The notes below the pieces were generated by a model. That model searched no databases. It had not been told where the DNA came from and was given only the letters and a program-made list of their open reading frames with translations. DNA of 64,000 bases from Ailanthus altissimus (taxonomy: Eukaryota; Streptophyta; Magnoliopsida; Sapindales; Simaroubaceae). The stretch is from NCBI GenBank assembly GCA_946807835.1, contig OX327690.1, positions 14,356,501 through 14,420,500 of the forward strand. Reading direction: 5' to 3'. Positions 57,640 to 64,000 of the stretch are shown here, one piece after another. A program made the position numbers and the translations under genes. Numbering within the stretch: the stretch's first letter is position 1; each line of letters opens with the position of its first letter.

Positions 57640-60265
57640 AAAACTTAAACTATTGAAGGAAGAGGCTCTTCGTCTCCAGAAAGAGCACGAGGAACATTGC
57701 CATTAGTTGAAGGAGGAGAAAGAAGATGAGCATTTTGAGATGATCCAAGCAAGAAGTAATTGCCCATGGCTTCCCGAGCAATTTCGACAACCAAGCCAAA
57801 GCCTTTGCTGCTATGAAAGGATTCATCAACGTCTAAATCAATTATTTGCTGTTCGACCTCCTCGATATCACCTTCTTCAACTGGTTGCACCTTTGCAAGC
57901 TCGTCCTCAAGCTACTTGAGATTAAACTTTGGCTAAGCCCTTTAAAAAGCTTGACACGCTTCCCAAAGCCTTGATCGACCCCGTCAAAACATTAGTTCTC
58001 AACATTAATTTGGGCCAAGTCACAGGCATCTTTAACCTCTTTTGCCAATCTTTCATTCTTTGAGGAGAGTTGGAGTGGCCATCACAACTAGTCTTCATCA
58101 GCGTCTAAGCTCCAGTCGCCTCCATCTTTAGCTAATGAGTCTTTCTTTACAACATAATCACTTTTCTCTTTTCCATGGCAGCCTTCACCTCTGCCTTTTC
58201 TACCTTAGCTGCATATTCCTTGAGGGACTAATCACCCTCCTCCACCTTCTTATTAGCCTTGGCCAACTCTTGTTTAAGTCAATTGGGGCTGACTTTAGCC
58301 TCATTTAGTTTATATATGTCCCAAAAAAAAGCCTACAATAGCCTCTAGGGCTGACAGACGACATAAACAACCTGTATATAAGAGAAGTTTGAGGACCGAA
58401 CATAATGATTCATATGGAAACACCAATTTTGGCTAAGTCCTAAAAGCATACCTCTAGTATGTTTCTGAGGTTATTTTAAAAGGCCTCAGCCTCATTGTAC
58501 CTCGAGGTTACGTTAGCTCATAAATCCCTCACCGAATGCGCCCCCTCATTGATCAGGGAGACCATGTGCCTGTACATTCCATTCTTTTCGAAAGGAATGT
58601 CGAAGAGGGAAAAAATAGTGGTTGTAGACTTGGTCAAGGGCTCGTGCTTCGTGCCCTAAGCAATCACGGGTAGAGGAGTGCCATACGAGGCTAGTGTTAT
58701 AACAATACCACAAGCAGGGCTCAAAGTCCTCTTCAACAGCATCAGTAGTAGTGGAGAGACAAGGGTAGAATAACCCACCACCCTCTTGCTTTTAGGGTCT
58801 GCAAGGTATTCACCCTACTTGATCCTCTTTTCAATTTGGGGAGCAACTCCGTGTCCTTGCCCAAAGACCATGGCAGCGGTCCTCTTTAGGTCCTTACTCG
58901 GGTTTGTCAGTTCTTGGGTAGAGCAAGCCTTTTTACTGTTGTTAGACTCTCCATGCTCAATCATTTCTATAAAAGGACGACAATGGCTTAAGTTGAGGAC
59001 AACAACTAAAACTACAAAGAAAGGAAAAACTAACTAAGGGATTACCTCTTTTCTTTCTTTTTTCTCTCTTCGGTTCGATGATATCAGCTAATAGAGAACT
59101 AACCTCAAGCTCACTAAACTCTGCTCAGTCAAGAGGTCGCTAATCGGGCTTGTATACTTGTAAGCCTCAACAAAACCCCCCTCCCCTCTCATCCTCCTAG
59201 TCAAAATTTGGTTTGGACAATTAGTTGGCTACAATCACAAACACGTAAAAGAAGGTTAGTAACAGTTCTAAGCACATAAAAGACACAAAAATTATAAGAA
59301 TTAGACCTGCTTTGTGGGAAAAAAAAAAAGACAAGGGCACGACCATACTCTTAGCCGCCTAGTGTGTTCTTGGCCTTACTCCCTTCTAGCAAAAAATTAA
59401 ATATGCTTCCATATTTTATTACTTGAGAGGAACTTCTTAGTAGGACATTCTTTCCTTTATCATCATAGGCAGTGAGGTAATAGAAACCTTTATTCTTGTT
59501 AGAATTATCCCTGATCTAATAGAAGTGCTAGAGCTTAAGAAAATTAGGCTCAAACAAACTAGCCTTCACCCATATGATGAAGGGCCCAGCCAATATCCTT
59601 CAAGAGTTCAGGTTCAACTGACATGAAGCAATTCTCAAATGGGCAAGCATTATTACAAAATAATGTTAAAGAGGAAGCTTCAAACCTAATATAATGAAGA
59701 TAAAATGTTAGCAACCTTACCAATTGGGGGTTACTTGCACGCTCCTCGAGATCAGGCAGCCTCATTTCTATGCACTTTGGGATCTTATATTTGGCCCTAA
59801 CTTGATCACCTTGAAATGATTGTAAGATTCACAATCTAATTTATTAGGATCTTATAGTCACTCTAGGAGAAAGTTATTCTCTTTTATTTGCTTACCTTTG
59901 ATTTCTTATTAGTCATCCTTTGGCAATGAGCATTGATCGAGACCCCTTGGTTATTTAGCACACAATCCTTCCAAAGTCCTCGAATTCAACTAGTTGAACC
60001 TTGGTGTCCCCTTCATGGTGGAGCTCTCTAGCTAAGTTATAGAGGTCCCGCTTTTCCTAAACACCTTGTCCTTAACTCCTCGTGTTGGGCTACTCCTAAT
60101 GCCTGAGTACAATCTGAAGTCACCAAACTCATGACCAAATATATTTTGAAAGTCATCAGTCTCACTTTCATTCAAAGACATTTTTTTATTGACCATCCTA
60201 AAGATAACAAGACTAAAAAAAGATATATTACACAAGCATTCAAAAGAAATGTTGGAGTCAAGCAA
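57640..60265 (-). pseudogene. Antisense reading-frame relic 2 (gypsy-type transposon ORF)
   Basis: On the minus strand, opposite to pol: an N-terminal piece from the ATG at 60196 or 60181 (MSLNESETDDFQNIFGHEFGD); a middle piece at 59559-59765 (RLPDLEERASNPQ, LTFYLHYIRFEASSL); GFYYLTAYDDKGK near 59480; coiled-coil wording near 58300-58150 (KKVEEGD.., EYAAKVEKAEVKAAMEK); and an acidic C-end at 57645-57890 (DIEEVEQQIIDLDVDESF). The middle pieces resemble the 'putative gypsy type transposon' proteins annotated in many plants, which are antisense frames of Tat elements. Its role is unknown. Broken by stops and frameshifts. Confidence 0.55.
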
Positions 60266-60494
60266 TCACGCCACAAAGAAAAAAGAGCAAAATACCCAGT
60301 AGAACCTAGAAAAAGGTTCAGAGAATGTGAAATAAGGCAAGATAAAAAGAACTTACTTGAGGATGAAACCACAAATTTGAAGTTAGTTCATTGGATTTGA
60401 GAAAACAACCTTCAAATGCAGAGTTTCTCACTATAAAATCAAAACTCTCTCTAAATGAAGCACAAATGACTGCAAAAGTGCTTAAGGAAGGCTC

Positions 60495-60509
60495 CCAAAT
60501 ATATATAGG
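60495..60509 (-). promoter_or_regulatory. TATA-like box for antisense relic 2
   Basis: The minus strand reads CCTATATATATTTGG, about 300 bases before the ATG at 60196. The position would suit a separate promoter for the antisense frame. Not proven. Confidence 0.4.
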
Positions 60510-61908
60510 AGGCACTCAAAGTCATTGGAAGAAGATCTAATAGCCTAAATTTATCTGTGCGCGAAAAGTCCCTTTGATTAATAGGTGTGTCGATTGAGGT
60601 TCACCTAGCCGTTCAATCAAGATGAACAGCCTGCAATAAGGTCACATTTACAAAAAAATCAAAGCGACGCAATTATTTGAATGATAGCCAAAACAGCACA
60701 ACTCTCAAAACCTGCATTTAACACGTCTAATGCCCATTCAAATTTCGAACTTATAGGTCCAAAGACACTCCTCAAATAAGTTTAATTCATCAGATGTGAC
60801 AAAAAATTCAGAACACCTATGGGCCGAACACTCCAACTTCCCTCGGTCATTATCTAATAAGTCTAACATTTCACAAATTTTTCACTATTGATTAATCAAC
60901 ATTAGAAATTAAGAGACCTCTATTGCTCCCAAAATTTTAATACTAGTCTACTAAAGCCTAAAAGCAACATTGCCCAAAAGTGGCCGAGCACAGAACGAGA
61001 GAATCAATCCAAGGTCTAGTCAACAAATCTAGAACGATCGCACCCTAGCTAAGACCAATCAGAGCTCACAATGTCATATAACCCAACTAGTACCTCTACA
61101 CTCTACAACCAAGGAGTTTTCAAATCATGATCGAGGAAACCCTTGTAATGAGGGCAAGCACCTTTTATGGAGGCGAGCACTGCCAACTTCAAAGCCGTCT
61201 CCACTTAAACCGAGTATACTCGTGCCACACACTTAAGCTATCTAAAAACTTATTCTACTCACCTTCACCAATAATTTTCTAACCAATAAGTTCCAATCAC
61301 CATAAAGTATCAATAATAACAGCAACAATTAATTTATACATTCACACCGTTTCTACATAGATATAAAATTATCTCTTGACTCAAGATTGTGTATTTAAAC
61401 GAGACCCAAAATCCACAATCAACACAATTATAATTAAAGGATAATAATTAAAATTTAATTTTTATTTTTTTTCTCGTGTCATGTCCTTCCCTTTCCCAAC
61501 ATGTATCTCTCTAACCCTACCGCCATTGGGGAAGGTCCCCACGAGGCCCATCCTGCAAGGCATTTTGCCACTCATAAGTCTCAAAGTTTTGCTGGTTGTT
61601 TCTACTATGTCCACTTTTAATAATACAGCAGATGGCTTACAAAATTTTCAGATTTGCTCAAGAAAAAGAATGAATAGGACAAAAATGCCTAATCGGCTAT
61701 TAAAAAGAATAAATAGGACAAAAATGCCTAATCGGCTATTCAAAATCCTAGTTTCCTGTAAAACTAACCATTGTCAGATCGTGGAATCCATCAAAATTTT
61801 CAGCTCTCATCGGGATTTGAGATGACACATTTAACTTCAGTGTATAAAATGACATCCGATTGCAGAGTACCAATACATAATTAAACATCAAGCCCTCAAA
61901 ACTGTGGA
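60510..61908. other. Non-coding region between the Tat relic and the host gene
   Basis: No gene is supported. A 3' LTR for the Tat-type element is expected somewhere here or has been lost; I could not match any part to the LTR at 45277-46132. The last ~200 bases are the likely 3' untranslated region of the minus-strand gene ending at 61909. Confidence 0.4.
61668..61745. repeat. 39-bp tandem duplication downstream of the host gene
   Basis: GAATGAATAGGACAAAAATG and the following CCTAATCGGCTATT occur twice in a row, starting at 61668 and 61707. It lies about 165 bases past the stop codon of the minus-strand gene, perhaps in its 3' untranslated region. Confidence 0.9.
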
Positions 61909-62224
61909 TCATCTTAGTTTGGGAACCAAAGACGAAGACTGTAACATACTGAATGACAAGGCCTGATGCTCCTTGCTCAGCTTAGAAAACCACTTCCTTA
62001 TAGAATCAACTGGAACAGATTGACTGCCAAAGGATGAACTCATCACATTAATCTGAATGACTTGTTCAAAATTGAGAGAAACAAGCCCAAGCAAAGCAGT
62101 GGCAGTAGCAATTTGAAGAGGAAGACCTGCTCTACTGGTAGTTTCCCACCACAGAAAAGCAGACAAGTTATTTCTCAAGCTCTCCACGTCCTTATCTTCA
62201 TACCCACAAGCATCAACTCCATGC
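61909..62224 (-). CDS. Last exon of an unfinished minus-strand plant gene
   Basis: The exon starts after an acceptor (TTTTCAG) at 62225 and ends with TGA at 61909-61911. It encodes about 104 residues: HGVDACGYEDKDVESLRNNL, a helical stretch ATATALLGLVSLNFEQVIQI, and SVPVDSIRKWFSKLS.., QALSFSMLQSSS. Joined to the exon at 63503-63615 the reading phase is kept through the split Arg codon, and no stop interrupts it, so this is a real gene. The wording recalls the C-end of plant MEE22/EMB1611-like proteins (maternal effect embryo arrest), but I hold that from memory only and with limited trust. No catalytic motif is seen. The rest of the gene lies beyond the right edge. Confidence 0.7.
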
Positions 62225-62421
62225 CTGAAAATTTTACCACAATTTGTTAAAATATTGAATCATCAGAATATATGAAAGCTGGCACTGGCATGCATATACA
62301 TCTTCATTACACTCAAGGTTTCATTTAACAATCAAAGTCTTCGCAATTGAAAGATTGTAACGACAGCATGTTATAAACAGCAGAACAAAAATTTCAGGGA
62401 AAAAGAAGGAACAAAGATTAA

Positions 62422-63433
62422 CTGTCACTCTCTCTCTACTCTTATCTCTCTAAATATTTTCTCTCAAAATATAAACAAACCTTAGCCGCCTTATCACCCC
62501 CTCCACCGGAGAGGGTCCTTTATGTCCCTCTCCAGTGGACATCCATCATTTAGTTTCAACTTTATTGTCTCATCTCCTTTGTTTCTGGTTTTTTTTTTCT
62601 TGTTTTTGCCTCTTTTCCGACGGGTCCCCCGTCCTCTTTTGCGTCTCCGACGGAAATCAGGTTTGCACTCTTTGTTCCATGTGCCCCGTTCGATCTGCCA
62701 GCTGGCTCGTGTAGGAATACGGTCACCCACGAAGATGATAGCCGCCTCTTCAACTTTTCTTCAGGACAGCACTAGGTTTGCCGAACACTGCCAAAAGCTT
62801 GTTTTTCTGCCATTTTCATCAAAGACTTTGGTTGTTTTTCGGCACACCGGCCTCGCTGATTATATTGAATCTCACCGTGTTTAATTGGCCACTGCTGAGG
62901 CTTCCCACTGGTTTAGTACGACCGGCTACTTGCCATAATCTCGCCGGACTTTACCGAGGTTTCGCCGGAGAGCTGCCGCCCACAATACACTGTCAACAAC
63001 TCCCTCGTCCCAGTCACCGCTTTGCTCCGTCATAGGGTCAACAATCACTAATCATATTTGGCAGTATCAAATCCCAATTGGCCAGATGTGCAATTTGGGA
63101 TTTACGTGGTGTTGGTTCTTTGAGACTTGTTGATCGCTTTTGTTTAGTTTTATGTTTGTAATTTGGTTGTTTGTATTTTCCACCTCCTACGTGAGGGCTA
63201 TTTCTTTTGCTCCCTGGCTATCAGGGTTATATTTTCTCCCTTCCTCAGAAGGGCTTCCCCAATTGGGTATTTCCCTTGCTTCAAGTGAATGGGGTCGGGC
63301 ACTCGTCAATGGGTAAGTATATTACTAGGTCCCGTTAAACTCTCTAATACTTTATCAGAAGCCCCTAAAATTGTATCTTGACTGTGTTTCTTAATTGGAA
63401 TTCAGTTTACTTAAAAAAAAAACAAAAAAACAA
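62422..63433 (+). mobile_element. Poly(A)-tailed retroposed sequence in an intron
   Basis: The ~1 kb insert ends in an A-rich tail (63411-63433) and is flanked by the 11-bp word AACAAAGATTA at 62411-62421 and 63434-63444. That combination marks insertion by LINE-type target-primed reverse transcription. It is richer in G and C than its surroundings, with pyrimidine-rich leader and CGCCGG words near 62940-62980. A 120-codon frame at 62522-62884 has no domain I recognise. It may be a truncated LINE, a large SINE-like element or a processed copy of an unknown transcript. It lies opposite to the host gene and inside its intron. Confidence 0.75.
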
Positions 63434-63502
63434 AACAAAGATTATTTAAACACAAAGATCACACAACTTATTATGCCAAAGAAAATTTTAACAATATCAG
63501 AC

Positions 63503-63615
63503 CTTCCAAGCTGACTAAGGAGAACGATAATAGCAATGATAAAGCTCTCTTCGATAGGTGATTCCAACATTTTCAATAGCTCAGGGATAACTGTGTTGCA
63601 TGTCCAATCCCATCT
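63503..63615 (-). CDS. Second-last visible exon of the minus-strand plant gene
   Basis: The exon runs from an acceptor (CAAACACAG) at 63616 to a donor (GGAAG/GTCTGA) at 63503. Its 113 bases read RWDWTCNTVIPELLKMLESP and IEESFIIAIIVLLSQLG, and end two bases into a codon that the exon at 62224 completes. The Trp-rich start and hydrophobic helix suggest a helical-repeat type protein. The upstream exon is not in the window or is not recognised in the last 385 bases. Confidence 0.7.
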
Positions 63616-63651
63616 CTGTGTTTGAAGAGGAAAACAATCAAAATGTCAAAT

Positions 63652-63829
63652 TTGGTTCTCCCAGTACCATTTGGAGTAAAACAATTCTCTAGGTTTGAAA
63701 ATAATATGCAAATGAAAACTCTACCACTTTCCACAGAAATTTGGTTCTCCTAGTACCATTTGGAGTAAAACAATTCTCTAGGATTGAAAATAACATGCAA
63801 ATGAAAACTCTACCACTTTCCACAAAAAT
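63652..63829. repeat. 89-bp tandem duplication in an intron
   Basis: TTGGTTCTCC.AGTACCATTT starts at 63652 and again at 63741, and the two 89-bp units differ at only a few bases. It lies just upstream (minus-strand sense) of the acceptor of the exon at 63503-63615, within 40 bases. Frames over it are artefacts. Confidence 0.92.
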
Positions 63830-64000
63830 CTTAATAGGAATACTATCCATGACACTTGCATTATTCATGGGTATAATAAAACTTGGAAATAACACACACA
63901 AGCTAAAATAAAATAAAAAGAACCTCAAATCTGAGTTCCCCTCAATATCTAACTTTTACAAGAAAAAGTAGATTTTTCATTATGGAGTACAATTTCGCAT

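Noticed and set aside
60510..61440. Candidate 3' LTR for the Tat-type element
   Set aside because: No stretch could be matched to the LTR at 45277-46132, and no TG..CA block with target words was found.

Overview
This window is nuclear DNA of a flowering plant, most likely a eudicot: AT-rich, gene-poor and packed with decayed LTR retrotransposons. There is no sign of bacterial or organellar organisation. I see two host genes: one complete intronless gene at 32986-34575 (+) for a berberine-bridge-enzyme-like (BBE-like) FAD oxidoreductase, and the last two visible exons of a minus-strand gene at 61909-63615 that runs off the right edge. Almost everything else is transposable elements and their debris.

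Left (1-19.4 kb): a nearly full-length Ty1/copia element (1360-9005, Sirevirus-like) has two ~1 kb LTRs, an exact 5-bp target duplication (GAACC), a Met-tRNA-type primer site, broken gag and pol, and several polypurine tracts. Next come a TIR-like element filled with a degenerate tandem array (9048-10376), a dispersed LTR-like repeat (11750-12780, here 'repeat C'), rearranged gypsy LTR pieces (12785-14515), simple-sequence-rich AT DNA and a ~300-bp MITE-like element (19106-19404).

Middle (20-42 kb): two nested stacks. In the first, a minus-strand copia relic (LTR traces 19980-20600 and 28675-28975, pol 20601-24010) was hit by a solo LTR inside its RNase H (20734-22156) and by a minus-strand Ty3/gypsy gag-protease fragment with its own LTR and primer site (25111-28674). 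A plus-oriented gypsy LTR sits between them. In the second, a minus-strand copia relic (35083-38850 plus 40270-40900) carries a solo gypsy LTR (38855-40269) with perfect CCAAG duplications. The BBE-like gene lies between the two stacks.

Right (42-61 kb): one or more decayed Tat/Ogre-type gypsy elements. There is a gag-protease fragment running straight into an LTR, a tandem duplication of that junction, a second LTR with a primer-site-like sequence, an antisense reading-frame relic, and then reverse transcriptase, RNase H and integrase relics in order. The pol relic is split twice by solo LTRs with exact target duplications (49709-52717, TATGT; 53329-55442, TACAT). The second of these LTRs has an internal inverted segment. 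After integrase come ~67-bp tandem repeats and a second antisense reading-frame relic with its own TATA-like motif.

Far right: the intron of the minus-strand gene contains a ~1 kb poly(A)-tailed retroposed sequence with an 11-bp target duplication. Both the next intron and the 3' flank carry short tandem duplications.

The best candidates for something new are: the GC-rich palindromic word arrays shared by several gypsy LTRs at the same place upstream of TATA; the inversion within an LTR; the paired antisense reading frames around the Tat pol relic; and the unidentified retroposon. Element boundaries without a stated target duplication are approximate. All family names rest on motifs read by eye, not on database searches.
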